DNA of 64,000 bases from Takakia lepidozioides (lineage: Eukaryota > Streptophyta > Takakiopsida > Takakiales > Takakiaceae), in assembly GCA_030704615.1 (NCBI GenBank), contig CM060732.1:70785053-70849052 (forward strand), in the 5' to 3' direction. Position 1 is the first letter of the stretch. Each line of letters opens with the position of its first letter. Under the pieces are notes generated by a model that made no database searches, was not told the DNA's origin, and was given only the letters and a program-made list of their open reading frames with translations. Positions 47,812 to 59,526 of the stretch are shown here, piece by piece. The translations under genes were made by a program, and so were the position numbers.

Positions 47812-49613
47812 ATCTGTTGTAGTGAATGATGGAAACACCGATGCATCTGAAGGGTTTTCTGACGGTGAAATTGAGACGATGCAAGGAGTGACATCATCTT
47901 TGATGCATAATGGCTCTTCGTTGGATAGTGGCAACATCTCGAGAGAAATACAAGCACACTCGAGGGAGAATATTGAGGAGAATGTGCCACGGCAATCAAC
48001 AAGACAGAAACGTCTACCAAAGAGGTACATTGACTTTATTATGTCCATAGAAGAGTAGGAACCCGTAACCTTTGAAGAAGCGATTGTGAGTAGAGGCTGG
48101 AGAGAAGCTATAAACTTTGAAATGGAGTCGATCGCTAAAAACAAAACGTGGGAGTTGGTAGATCTTCCTTCGGGGAAACAACCCATAACAACAAAATGGG
48201 TGTACAAGATAAAGATGGGATCAACTGGAAAGCCTGAAAAATTAAAGGCAGGGCTTGTGGCTAGGGGATTCCAACAGGTTGAGGGTTTGGATTATGATGA
48301 GACGTTTGCCCCAGTGATAAAATGGGCAACAATCATAACCGTTATTGCCATGGCTGCTCATGAGGGATGGGAGATCAATCAATTAGACGTGAAGACCGCT
48401 TTTCTAAATGGGGAGTTGAGAGAGGAAGTGTATATGATGCAACCTGATGGATTTATCAAGCCAGGAGAAGAAGGAAAGGTCTGCAGATTAAGAAGAGCAT
48501 TGTACGGATTGTAGCACGCTCCAAGAGCCTGGTATGAGAGGATAGACACCTACTTGAGAGCACATGGTCTCAACAGAAATGAATCAGATTGTAATCTATA
48601 TTTCTTCAATAAGGACGACAAAACAGTCATTCTAGCACTCTATGTGGATGACCTATTGTTGACTGGTAGCGATACTACCAAGATTAGCTGGCTCCAAACC
48701 CAACTCGAGAGTGTCTTTGAAATGTCTAGCCTTGGCCTACTGAGCAGATATCTTGGAGTAGAGTTTACCTATGTTGACAAAAGGATATTCATGGGGCAAA
48801 AGCTCTACATCATGGACATGTTGAGAGAATTTAACATGGAAGACTGCGAAACGAGCAAAATGCCTATGGCAGAGGGACTCAGGTTAGCAGCAGATATGGG
48901 GACAGAAGTAGTAGATGCAACAATGTATCGGAGAATGGTGGGGAAGTTTCTCTATTTGACCAATACTAGACCCGACATCAGTTATGCAGTTGGAATAGCA
49001 AGCAGATTCATGGAGAGGCCTGAGGAAATGCATCTCGAAGTAGTGAAGCACCTATTGAGATACCTCAAAGGAACAACTGATTTGGGAATCATGTACTGGA
49101 GAGGTGACTCTAATGTCATCAACGGATATTCTGACTCCGATTGGGCTGCGGACTATGACAGCAGAAGATCAACAAGTGGCTTCATTTTTAGGTTGGGAGC
49201 AGGGCCCATAGGCTGGCTGAGTAAACGTCAACCAAATGTAGCCTTATCATCGACAAAGGCTGAATATAGGTCATTATCAGATAGCACCAAGGAGTCTGTT
49301 TGGCTGAAGCGAATGCTTCAAGAATTGAGTCTTGCAGACGAAAGGGTGCATATTCAGATGTACTGTGATAATCAGAGTTGCATTAAGATAGCGCATAACC
49401 CTGTTTTTCAAACACATAGAAGTCCAATATCATTTTGTTCGAGAATAGATCTTGTTAGGAAACCTAGAGGTCAATTATGTCTCAACCACCGAATAAATAA
49501 CAGACATTCTGACAAAAGCCTTAGGAAGACTCAAGTTTGAGAAGTGCAGATTCGAAGTAGGCCTGAGGAGAGAGGTCCAAACTAGAGTTCTATAATTGTG
49601 GTTTGAGAGGGAG
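47812..49613 (+). pseudogene. copia reverse transcriptase and RNase H
   Basis: The linker and reverse transcriptase resume with KNKTWELVDLPSGK, then KWVYKIKMGSTGKPEKLKAG, then INQLDVKTAFLNGELREEVY. The catalytic block is intact as LYVDDLLLTG at about 48638-48667. RNase H is present as SGFIFRLGAGPIGWLSKRQ, then LSSTKAEYRSLS, then QMYCDNQSC. Stops lie at 48056-48058 and 48512-48514 (after RRALYGL), and a frameshift near 49420 moves the C-terminus (ITDILTKALGRLKFEKCRF) to another frame. The polymerase part is the best-preserved region of the element. A polypurine tract (ggtttgagagggag, 49600-49613) abuts the right LTR. Confidence 0.92.
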
Positions 49614-49901
49614 TGTAGAAATATCAAACCACCTCATCTGTAACTATAAAGTCAGGGTTATCTGTAACACACAAATAGAACTAGAGTTAGCAAGATTTGC
49701 TGTAAAGTAGTTAGTCATCAATGAAAGAGACAACTGGGTAGATAGAAATTAAGCTGATAGAGTTATTAGCACACGGCATGTTGTAAACATAGGTAGGTGA
49801 GGTAACCGATATAAGACCTGTAAGTCTGTGTCTCAGATTACCGTTCTTGTGGAGATCTATTATAGTAAAGCTTGAGCTTTATGTTGCTGAGTTTTGTAAC
49901 A
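49614..49901 (+). repeat. 3' LTR of copia
   Basis: Begins TGTAGAAATATCAAACC and ends GTTTTGTAACA. The length equals the left LTR at 288 bp, and the 5-bp target duplication cgtca follows. Confidence 0.93.
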
Positions 49902-51207
49902 CGTCAACCTCCCCCAATCGAAGAGCCCTGGTAATCTCCTAGCCCATTGATCCTGCCCCCAAATCTGAGCATTACTGGAGAGGAGCCATATGCAACTAGC
50001 CGCTTGTTTGAGACACAAATCTGCCCAGTTAAATTACGTTGGAATTGGTTTTAAAATGACAAAATCTGTATGAATTGCACATAACCAAATTGAATCAACC
50101 GACGTGTGCCCTCCGCACATGGATATGTGTGATGACAAGAAATTGCCTTAGTTCATAGCTTGAGACCTCTAGCCATCAGTCAAAATACAAACTTGAATGC
50201 CACCGCACTATGTACATACAGATATTCCCTGTAGGAAACCGGATCATCTTCCATCCAACGGAGGATAGAAGTACCGCATAAATCTGACGGTCCTAAATGA
50301 AGTTAGGCTTGTGTCAGCCCATGACCGCATGCAGAGAGTGGGGACAGCTGACATGGAACCACGGAATTGAACAGTCTCATTCAGATACAGTAACATTGAG
50401 ATGCTCTCAACATATATTCAATTGGAAGTTGGATCAGTAAGACAAACACACATACTCCACAACCATATGCCTTCACGGAACACAAAGCTTATTTAAGTAC
50501 ATGAAACTGTTTTGTAGTTGACAAAGGTGTGGAGACAGCAGTTCAAAAGCCTTCCAGAAACTTGTTCAATAGTCCAAGTATAACAGTGAAGGACACCATC
50601 CTTACATTATCGTACACATACATTGTTGAGCACCAAAAAACCCCCTAAGACTCTCTTGTGGATTGACCACTGACATTTGAGACTGTATACCTGGAAGATA
50701 TGGAGTAACCTGCAGACTAGAATTAAAATGCAATGAAAGGGAGCGGTTTTAACTTTGTGATGGTCACTCGCTAAATAGATTCACACCCACCACCATGATC
50801 ATCATGCAGAACAGCGAATAGGTGCTTCTACTCCCCAGAGACTACATAGCTCCCAACACTTGAGTGGTCATGCTCATACGCAACCACATACTCTTTATAT
50901 ATACAGTTTCCAAGAACTCTGGGTCTCTGTTACAGTTCCAGACATGGGGTAACACTCATCCATGATATTGGCTGAAATCAAGACATAATCACACGGTTCT
51001 TCCTCTAAATCTCAAAGCTGCAGCTGCACATGATAGATTCTTCTTGCATGTTGGACCGAGAACATGCTTGCTTCTATCAATCATAGAGCTAAGGGGCAGC
51101 ATCTGGACTTCTCCCCAATGGTAAGAAGATCTGCATACACAAGACCCCTGTATGTATCAACTACACTATGTCAACCAGTGGAGTTGACAAAAAATTTAGG
51201 AACATGC
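49902..51207. other. LINE remnant edge and gene-free stretch
   Basis: The first 100-150 bp may continue the LINE disrupted by the copia. Beyond that no gene is seen. A 26-bp word at 49985-50010 recurs exactly at 56452-56477. The 3' untranslated region of the minus-strand gene ending at 51208 should occupy the last part. Confidence 0.45.
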
Positions 51208-52835
51208 TCACTTTACACTAGCAGGTGCAGAAGAACATTGCCCCTTCACCTCCAGTGTCAAGGGCTTCACCCCACATCGACGCTTCCATAGAGGCTCTTC
51301 AGTCAGGGGCTTGGCTGGGGCCATGTTTGGGGCTGTGATTTCACTCTGCCGAAATCTGCCCGAGCAGAGAGCTTGGGCAGATTGCACTTCAGCCAGAGTC
51401 AGTTCTGGAGGACCTCTTCCTTTGCACTCTTCTTCCGACAGCATCATTGACTTGGCAAAATGTCGTCCACTCTTACTCTGCAATTTCGAGTTGGTAAGTG
51501 AAGGAGCACCTGAACCAGTACAACCAGAGCGGAATCGACTGAGGTCAATTTCAAACTCCTGCTCGGATGCAGGTTGAGAGCTTGGATTCATAGTGCCCTT
51601 GGCTCCCACAAGCTGCTTCCACTTGAAGGGCTTTGATTGGCCTGAACATGGGGAGCCTGGTGGAGCAGCTGCACCTTTTTGTAGCTTCGCCTGACTTCCT
51701 TGCCACTTGATGTCCATTTGTTTCCTCACTGTGTCCACTGCCTTTACCTTCTTGGGTGGCCTCATTCGCACCTAGCAAAATTGAACAAAATTTGGTCAAA
51801 ATTACTGGCTGTATGGACTACATCTCCTAATATTTGGGATGCTCTCCGATTAAAAGACATGATTGGCAGGAGCTCCCTGGAGACCCCAACAAGATACCTA
51901 CATGAGAGTCCATTCTAGCCCATGCAAACGTGCACCTAGGAAGACTACTTTTTGCAGCATAGGAAGGAGTGTATTCTGGTGCTAGACAAACCTTGTAAAG
52001 TACTCTAAAATGGAAATAATTGCCTAGTACAGGGCCCCATTGTATTGAACATCATGTGGTTGTGTTGCGTATCTAAGAGGTGGCAGGTGAGTGTCACCTG
52101 TCCTATGCAAGTCACCACGGGTGACGTTGGTTCATCACCACTCAGCTGGTCATTCCGGGCCCCATCCATGAACCAAGAAAGTTTGGCCGTTGTCTGGGCC
52201 GTTGCTCCTGGGCTCCCTTTCTTGAGCCCATTGATAGGGGGCGGCGAGGGAGCCATCTGAGAATAAAAAGCACAACAATTTCAGAGCTAGAACCAATATA
52301 CTAGTTCTCTCTCTCTTATGAGCCCTTTGCGCTTTCTTCTCTGTTGGGTATGTCTGTGTACGCCCTCCCCCCCCCCCCCAGGCTTGACCAACCCCAGGAT
52401 ATGAGTTTGAATTCTGGGGTAGTCTTCTCTTTGTCTAATATCTCTATCTTAAAACTCACGCCCTTCCTGAAGGCTTATTGCTTCTGACCGCCCAAGTAAG
52501 GTGCCGACGGGCAAAACTTGAGAAACTCGGACAACACGCTTCAATGTCTAGGGATCCGCCTGGATACGGCGAATTCTAACATATATCTTCGGAAATGAAA
52601 CCCTCAAACACACAGAATCTCTTTCAAACAGCTGTGAAATGAGAAGTACAAAAATAGAAGAGCATGGTGAACTTACCATGTAGACGGAATTGGGTCTAAA
52701 GCACGCAAACATGCTGCTGCCAGACCGGGGGGATTGACCCGAAACCGCAAGCCCTTCATATCCTCTACCGTCCGAATCTCCAATGATTTCACATGCCACT
52801 CGCGAATCCATGCCAATGCATCTAGAACTTGCCAT
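51208..52835 (-). CDS. plant protein of unknown function, three exons
   Basis: Three phase-0 exons join into 293 codons. Exon 1 is 52677-52835 (from MASSRCIGMDSRV to SVYM, donor GTAAGT). Exon 2 is 52098-52256 (acceptor TTCTCAG, MAPSPPPINGLKKG, ending CIGQ, donor GTGACA). Exon 3 is 51208-51771 (acceptor TTTTGCTAG, VRMRPPKKVKAVDT, stop after SAPASVK). The splice of exons 2 and 3 builds EPTSPVVTCIGQVRMRPPKK. This resembles a T-S-P-x-V-x-C-I-G-x-V-R signature of plant proteins of unknown role that I associate loosely with the HCF243-related group. There is no signal peptide or membrane segment, and the C-terminal half is Ser/Lys-rich and likely disordered. An in-frame ATG at 52970 is an alternative start. 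Confidence 0.65.
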
Positions 52836-55800
52836 AGTGGACGAAGTGTGGACCTCCGAAACCCCTCCTTCTTTCACCTGTCTGCCACCGGTACAAGTTA
52901 CAAACTGGTTCACAGACGGGAAGCTCCTCCGTGCTACGCGGGTCATGTCGTAGTGGCCAGACGGATGCACACAACCAAGAGTCGGCCAAAAGCGGCTAAT
53001 GCTTTGTAGACACTCAGCTCCCAGGGAAGCTATGGCTAGTAGATCTGCACAGGCAAAGAACTGTCCCTAACTAAACCTTTTCCAATCCTCTGCACTCCGT
53101 TCCGGATGGTTCGATGGTCCATCCCCCTCCTTTCTCTTCCGTATCTACCAGCCTACATGCAACTTCTACAGCTTCCTCCTCCTCCCCATCAAAGCTAAGC
53201 TCATCGTCGCCATCTCCACACAGAATGCTTGTGCAAGATACAGACGGCGTGTCCAAAGATCAGCAGCAGAGTGGAAGCAAGATCATATATTCCCTCCACA
53301 CATTCCCAAGCACCACAGACTCGGTCTGGTCAAACCGCGCGGTTCAACTGCGCGGCAACAAGCGCCCACCCCTGCGCCGCCTCCTCCCTCGCCAACTTTT
53401 TCTCCGGGTCAAGCCCAAGATTTCACCGGGCCAACGTCTTCTTCCGTTCTTTAGATTCGCAGGGTCTTAAGTTGGAGGCAACTGCAGTCTGCAGGATGAC
53501 CTCACGTCAACAAAGCCAACTCGGATAGCAGACTAGGGTTTCGAGATTGTCTTGGTTAGTTTTCCTGGTGACTTTGGGGATATCACGATATCACGGGCAG
53601 GACACTTGTTTACGAGTGTGAGGGATCTTGAACTAGTCAATCGTTTGCGAGGGGAGGGGATGAGCACTGTGATGCATGAGGCCTGCAGTGGAGATGGTGG
53701 GGACATGAGCGAGGTTGACAAGAAAGCATGCAACTGTCCGCAGGATGCCACGAGACAGCGGAAACCGGCCCTCAACAGTTGTCTGGGACTCGCCCTGTCC
53801 ACGTTTTGCTCACTTAGCAGGTCGGATCTGAAACCTGTGGGGTTTTGTCAAAGTGGTGGACCCTTTCTTTTGTTGTAAGCAACTTGATCGGTGTTGACAA
53901 TTACCTTCTTGTCAATTTCAATCAGTAGTGGTGAGTTGACTACCAGATCTTGGCTTAAGAATGTACGTACTCTTAAGACATTTCAGGAAGGACCGTCCCC
54001 GTCCAAGGGCCTCACCTACCACTTTTTTTTTTCACATTTCCAAAATCGCAGGCAGGGCGACATGTAGATTCTACCCAACGCCCATGTGGCGAGAAAAACG
54101 AGGTGACAGAGCTAGAAAAGCGGCTATGTTACAGGTGTCATATCTTAACAGGTCCACGTAAATCTAGCTCCTGGTATTTAACCTTTGGCGCTTTCTGGCG
54201 ATTTTCTTGATTTTTATTCCCACAATTCCTTAGTAAAAATAGCTGACCCATTTTCCAGGTCGGAATCTGGCGATTTTTCGCCAGATTTTAAAACACTGAC
54301 CCCTTACACATCACCAAAACTGTACTGAGATCTGACCGCTGAATCATGTGCCTAACCACATCCCTATTTCCACCTCAAATATCACCATTTTCTCAGTAGC
54401 TAAGAATTGGAATCTCTTAATTTTTTGTGAGCATGAAAATTTGCTCAACTGCAACCTCTGCAGAATAGGAAACAAAATTCGCAAAACTTATTATTGAGAT
54501 TCCTAAATGGCTGAGCCAGACAGGTAGTTCGAAAATGTTGTTGAACGATCTATGGGTTTACTTCAGTTTGGATTGATCCATCGTCCTTTGGAAACGCTTG
54601 CTCAAGGGATGGTGGCCTCAAAGCTTTATATATATGTGCGTAAAAATCGCGAAATACATCCTGGGGGAGAGTCAAAATGGGGGTCTGGGGAGGAACAAAT
54701 AACCTCCTATAAGGCCGTGAAGGCGTATCGCATGGGGTACACCCAAGTGACCGAAGGGAAGGGGGAGAAGAGGTGGTGAACTAAAAGGGTGTAGGCCCTG
54801 ATCTGAGAAGAAGCAAGGCAGACATGGGAGAGTCTGGCGTTGGACAAGCTAGGTGACAGACACTATCACATACACAAGACGGGGTGTACCGTTGTAATCT
54901 ATCACCCAAGTCTGGGTAGTGATCTGCCCTTCCTGCTCTACGCTCCAAAGTCCAACTGCACCTTTGATTTGTAAGAGCTCAGTTTCTGGTGTCTCCAATT
55001 AATATCCGGTGCTTCAGAGTCAGCTGGCGATTTGCCAAGCCCTGGGGATGTTGTCATTCCAAATGACTCTAGAGTCAGATATCCTGGTGCAGATGATGCT
55101 GTCTTTAGCCCAGGTGATGTCGAAGTCCGAGAACAGTTGTTGCCTCCTCCCTTCATTACACCTGCTGGAAGCAGAGATGGCGAAGTTGACACCAATGTGC
55201 ATTTTGGAGCCTTTTGGGAAAACGTCAGATAAAATCTATGTGTTTAGGGGTACGTGGTGATATTGAACCGTCTTCATATTATTTTTCATAGGAACATATT
55301 AATTATTAATTGGCACTATTTATGTTGGATGGTTCTTGCTTTTTTAAGGATCTAATTCTAGTAATTTGAATTGAGAAAATCCGGTTCCAATCTTTTGAAA
55401 ATGAGGACGATTCTGGTTCCTGATATTTGCTGAAAACATCAGCGTTTCCGATTCGGTTTCGATTCTGTAAATAAATAAATAATATTAAATTATTGAAAAA
55501 CATTTATGTCTGGAAAAAAAAAAAACTAAAGTTCTAATGGTGAATTCAGTATTAATACATATTTCTACGAGATATGAGTTCTAGTTCATGACATTTTTTC
55601 CCCAAAGAAACATCCATGAAACCATGTGACCATTCACAAATTGGGGCCTTTACCAGAGCTCATTCACCGTGAGGCGTCAACTTACATAAGGCTTGAGGGA
55701 CTGTCCTAAAAAATCACATCCCAAGAGGCAAGAAGGTTTGAACCCATCATCATTTTGTGGCACAAAAAAGTCACACTCTGAAGAAAAAGTATGAACACTG

Positions 55801-56037
55801 CATTGGGAACTTGGCTTGAAGTCCAGAATGCATAACACAAATGCCTTTTAATACTCCACAACACAGCCTAGATGAGAAGGGGGGGTGGCATTGACTCCTA
55901 CACCTACAAAACAAGACCTAGACCCGCCTATCAACCAGCTTTGGTCGTAGGTCTAGCATGGATAAGCACCACCTATCAACCAACCGGGCCGGTGGTCGAT
56001 TGTGGATAGGCACCACCTATCAACCAATGGTGGTCAA
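52836..56037. other. upstream region of unknown gene and gene-free sequence
   Basis: The promoter of the minus-strand gene should lie in 52.84-53.2 kb. A plus-strand open frame (53114-53470) and an antiparallel acidic one (53071-53256) overlap, and neither is recognised. Sequence at 53330-53420 is GC-rich. At 54942-55260 frames are open on both strands without family matches. A hairpin lies at 54269-54288. The rest is A/T-rich. Confidence 0.45.
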
Positions 56038-56251
56038 GTGATAATAATAATATAATATATGACTCATTCGGAAGGAAGCGAAAAATAAATATAGACGCCT
56101 CCTGAAGGAAGCGTAAATTATGGTGTCACCACAAGGGCTACTACCTTCCAGCTGAAAGGTGGACACCTTCATGACACCAGACCGTGATTTGAGCCCACAA
56201 CCACATCCAACGTCGTATGTGCCCATTACCACTGGGCTACATGCTGGTTGT
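56038..56251 (-). repeat. tRNA-derived SINE, copy A
   Basis: On the minus strand the head starts near 56251 and has box A TAGCCCAGTGG (56229-56239) and box B GGCTCAAATC (56186-56195). A non-tRNA body follows, containing 'ggtggacacc', 'ccttgtggtgacaccataa' and 'ttccttcagg'-like words. It ends in a TATTATTAT tail near 56040. A second copy lies at 59280-59526, which supports a family. A partial body-like segment also lies at 56262-56320. Confidence 0.7.
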
Positions 56252-57390
56252 CTCCAAAGAAGCATAAGTTATGGTGTCTCTTGATCCCCAAGGGCTACTA
56301 CCTTCCGGCGGTAAACCCTAAGACTCAGGCTCTGCCCTCCTCACTATAGGGGGCTTAAACTGGTGAACCTCCTTGCCCTAGTTCTTTACCCTACACTTAA
56401 ACAACCTATGAAAAATAAATAGATGTTTTTTCAGGTTTATTGTTCACACACAGCCATATGCAACTAGCCGCTTGTTTTGACAATGAATAGGCTAGTAATA
56501 TATAAAGACTAGCTCATTCTTGAACCTCCTAACTCCTAACCTTCAATCTGTCAAAGACCACACATATCACCAATATGAGAGAACCATCCAGCATGAGTTT
56601 TAGAGGTGACAAGGAGAGCCGGCTAATTCCTGTGAATAGAGAGAGGCAATAACAATGACCTAACTTCTAACTTCATCCCTCAACCATGAAGCACATGCCC
56701 ATGGAGAAAACACTCCACGACAAGACCTTACCAAAACAACTTAGTGAAGGGGACCTATAAACATCGGTTGATTGAGTGTTAGACATGCATCTTTGCAGGC
56801 TCACCTATCACAAGCACCCCATCCCACCTCAAACTTTTTCAGTCCTACTAATGCAAGCCACACAAAAAGGATGGAGAATCAATGTACACGTAAGAATTTA
56901 GTGTCATGTTCGTTGGGCTTTACTCATATGAAAAACTTGAGTGGTTTTTTAGTGCAAAAACGATAATTGGGCCCCGATTGATAATAAAAGGTTCTTGTTA
57001 ATGGAGAACACTAGGAACAATAATATACAATGTCTCCCAAAGGAAGCGTAAAATATGTTGTCTTTTCATCCCTGAGCACTACTACCTCCCCACAGGAAGG
57101 TGGACACTAGGAATAATGTAAGAACTTAATGCACAAACATGTGCAATATCTGACATGGCGGACGCCTTCATGACAGGGAGCCCTGCCGGAGAACCCAACG
57201 TTGCTGGAATTTGGTGAAAGTACAATCATACGGCTACATTAGCCCACATGCAATTGCCAGTGGGGCTATGCTATGGCCACCTTTTATTCGGACAGCTTGC
57301 TAGATGTCCAATTTCTTTGCTTAATGTTTTTTTGGAAACGATTGCGTATGTATCAATATAGTTTGCTTGTTCTTTTGTTCGTTTTGTTTT
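56252..57390. other. gene-free stretch with partial SINE-like pieces
   Basis: Body-like SINE words recur at 56262-56320 and 57025-57110 ('ctcccaaaggaagcgtaaa', 'ggaaggtggacac') without a clear promoter head. No gene recognised. Confidence 0.45.
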
Positions 57391-57394
57391 GTTT

Positions 57395-58170
57395 TTAGCG
57401 TTGAGATCTCCCAGACCGCGGGCCCCAGTGTTTGGTACAGTTGCGATGAGGAGGGTGCAGTGACCTGGTCTCATAATTTTTGGACATGCGGTGTGGGAGG
57501 TGTCAAGTACCTTTGGTTGCTGGGAATTCGTGAAAAATAGCAAAGTGGGCTTTCCTGGAACAATTATTGGCCCTTCATTTGTCTTTTGTGCACATGGACA
57601 TAGCTGAAAATTGGGCTTTTGTAAAATACTGGTATTCACAATATTGTTTGTAGTATTGTTGAGATCTCCCAAACCCCTGGGGGATTCTGGCCACGCTTTA
57701 TGTATAGTTGGAAAACCCTCGATGAGTAAGGGTGCACGGACTTGGTTTCACAAAATTGGTCACTAAATTTTTTAACTAAATCACAAAATCAAGTGTTGGA
57801 AAGACAGTGGAGGTTGCACTTGTGCTTAGATGGAGACCATAATTTTGGTACCATTGGAAAGCCATTGATGAGTAGGGGTGCATCGACTTGGTTTCACAAA
57901 ATTTGGACCTATAGGTCGAGATTTATAGAAATATGAATAATTTTGGTCGCTGAAAATTCAACAGTTACAATATTAAGTTTTGGAATGACACTTGAGGTCG
58001 GACTTGGGCCTCGACATGGGAGACACACTTGAATACATATGAGATTGCACTTGGGCTTAGATGGGCCTTAACATATGGGACGCACTTGGAGACATAGGAA
58101 ATTGCACTTGGTCTTACATTTCAATTCTTCATACATGGGCCAATGGCACATGCTACCCTAGTCAATATAT
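57395..58170 (+). repeat. diverged tandem duplication, copy 1
   Basis: Starts 'agcgttgagatctccca' and ends near 'acatgggccaatggcacatgctaccctag'. The same ordered series of blocks recurs in copy 2: 'ttcatttgtcttttgtgcac', 'gttggaaagcc.tcgatga', 'gacttggtttcacaaaat', 'aattttggtcgctgaaaatt', 'ggagacacacttg' and 'gaaattgcacttggtctta'. Not coding. The family is unknown. Confidence 0.65.
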
Positions 58171-58204
58171 GAAGCGAGGTAGTTTAATGTTTGTTTGGTT
58201 TGTT

Positions 58205-58838
58205 TTGTAGCGTTGAGATCTCCCAAAGAGTGGGGCCTAGCCCTGGTGCTTAGTACCGTAGGAAAGCTCTCAATGAGGAGGGGTGGAGGGCCTTGGTCCC
58301 ATAATTTTTCGATCTGCGCTGTGGGAGATATGGAATTTCAAGTACTTTTGGTCGTTGGAAATTCGTGAAGCAAAGTGGCTTTCTTGGAAAAATGATTGGT
58401 CCTTCACTTGTCTTTTGTGCCCGAGGACATAAATGTAAATTGGTTTGTAGTGTCATTGAGATCTTCCAAAATGCGGGGGCGATCTCCCAAACCGTGACAC
58501 GATTTTGGTACTGTTGGAAAGCCCTCGATGGGTAAGGGTGCACCAACTTGGTTTCACAAAATTTGGATCTTATGCGCTAAGAGTTATGGAATTATGAACA
58601 ATTTTGGTCGCTAGAAATTTAACTATATTGCAAAATCGAGTGTTCGGAGGACACTCGAGGTCGCACTTGGGCCTTGAAATGGGAGACGTATTTGGATACA
58701 TAGGAGATTGCACAATGGGCTTATATGGGCCTCGACATAGGAGATGCACATGGGATATGCCTTTTGATACACATGAAATTGCACTTGGTCTTAGATTTCA
58801 ATTGCTCACACATGGGCCAACGGCACAGGCTACCTAGT
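58205..58838 (+). repeat. diverged tandem duplication, copy 2
   Basis: Starts 'tgtagcgttgagatctccca' and ends 'acatgggccaacggcacaggctacctag'. It is shorter than copy 1 because an internal block near 57690-57840 is missing. Within each copy the 'gagatctcccaaa' word occurs again, so there is also an internal half-repeat. Confidence 0.65.
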
Positions 58839-59279
58839 TAACTCTTCAGGCCCACTGGACGACCAAGTTTTATAGGAAGTAGATTTTTCTATGCATTTTG
58901 TTGCATATGTTAATATTTTTCAATGATTCCAATTGCAAATAATTTTCTAGCAGCATGGCCAACCCTCTTACATCGAAAGCAATAAATTCCAATGAATTAT
59001 CTGACCTGTAGATTTTCTAGAAAACCCATGGGTCATGAATTTGAGCATGCAAGAAGGGCATGGAGAGTTGAGTTGCATGGGCCCACTTCAGAGCCCTTGT
59101 TTGTCAATTATACCATTGGATTTAGAGTTGGCTTTGTCCCGCAAGGCATCTTAGAGGCATCTTGCCTAGGCGGAGAATGGAGAACTATGGTTATCCATTT
59201 AGCCTAGTCTATGGAGGGTTGATGGGACCGCGAGGGATAAGAGGCATTGTGGAGACATCTTGCCTAGGGGAGAACTAGG
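58839..59279. other. gene-free stretch
   Basis: A 71-codon plus-strand open frame (58992-59207) matches nothing I know. No other features seen. Confidence 0.4.
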
Positions 59280-59526
59280 CTTATATATAGACCCCTTCCA
59301 AAGGAGCATAAATTAATGACTGATTTTAATTTTTTCTTAAAACTACTATAGGGTTGAGATAAATATCTATGAAAAATTCCAAAAATTATGGTGTCTCTTC
59401 ACCACAAGGGCTATTGCCTTCCAGTTGAAAGGTGGACACCTTCATGACACACCAGACCGTGATTTGAACCCACAACCATATCCAACGTCATATGTGCCCA
59501 TTACCATTTGGCTACATGCTGGTTGT
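59280..59526 (-). repeat. tRNA-derived SINE, copy B
   Basis: The minus-strand head near 59526 shares 'acaaccagcatgtagcc' with copy A. Box A reads TAGCCAAATGG (59504-59514), and box B is the consensus GGTTCAAATC (59461-59470). The body, with 'ggtgtccacctttcaactgg' and 'ccttgtggtgaagagacacc'-like blocks, matches copy A. It ends in A/T-rich sequence near 59290. Confidence 0.72.

Larger units (their letters stand above)
40352..49901 (+). mobile_element. Ty1/copia LTR retrotransposon with a nested insertion
   Basis: The element has 288-bp LTRs at both ends (TG...CA), a primer-binding site directly after the left LTR, a polypurine tract before the right LTR, and a perfect 5-bp target duplication cgtca (40347-40351 and 49902-49906). 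The domain order gag, protease, integrase, reverse transcriptase, RNase H is that of copia. Several stops and frameshifts make it non-autonomous. About 4.7 kb of foreign sequence (about 43110-47811) separates integrase from reverse transcriptase. It landed in a LINE fragment. Confidence 0.95.

Noticed and set aside
47659-48207. 182-codon minus-strand frame
   Set aside because: Antisense to the copia linker and reverse transcriptase and to the nested insertion's end; no domain found.
53114-53470. 118-codon plus-strand frame, Ser/Pro-rich
   Set aside because: Low complexity, overlapped by other frames on both strands, no homology recognised; kept only as a note in the gene-free stretch.
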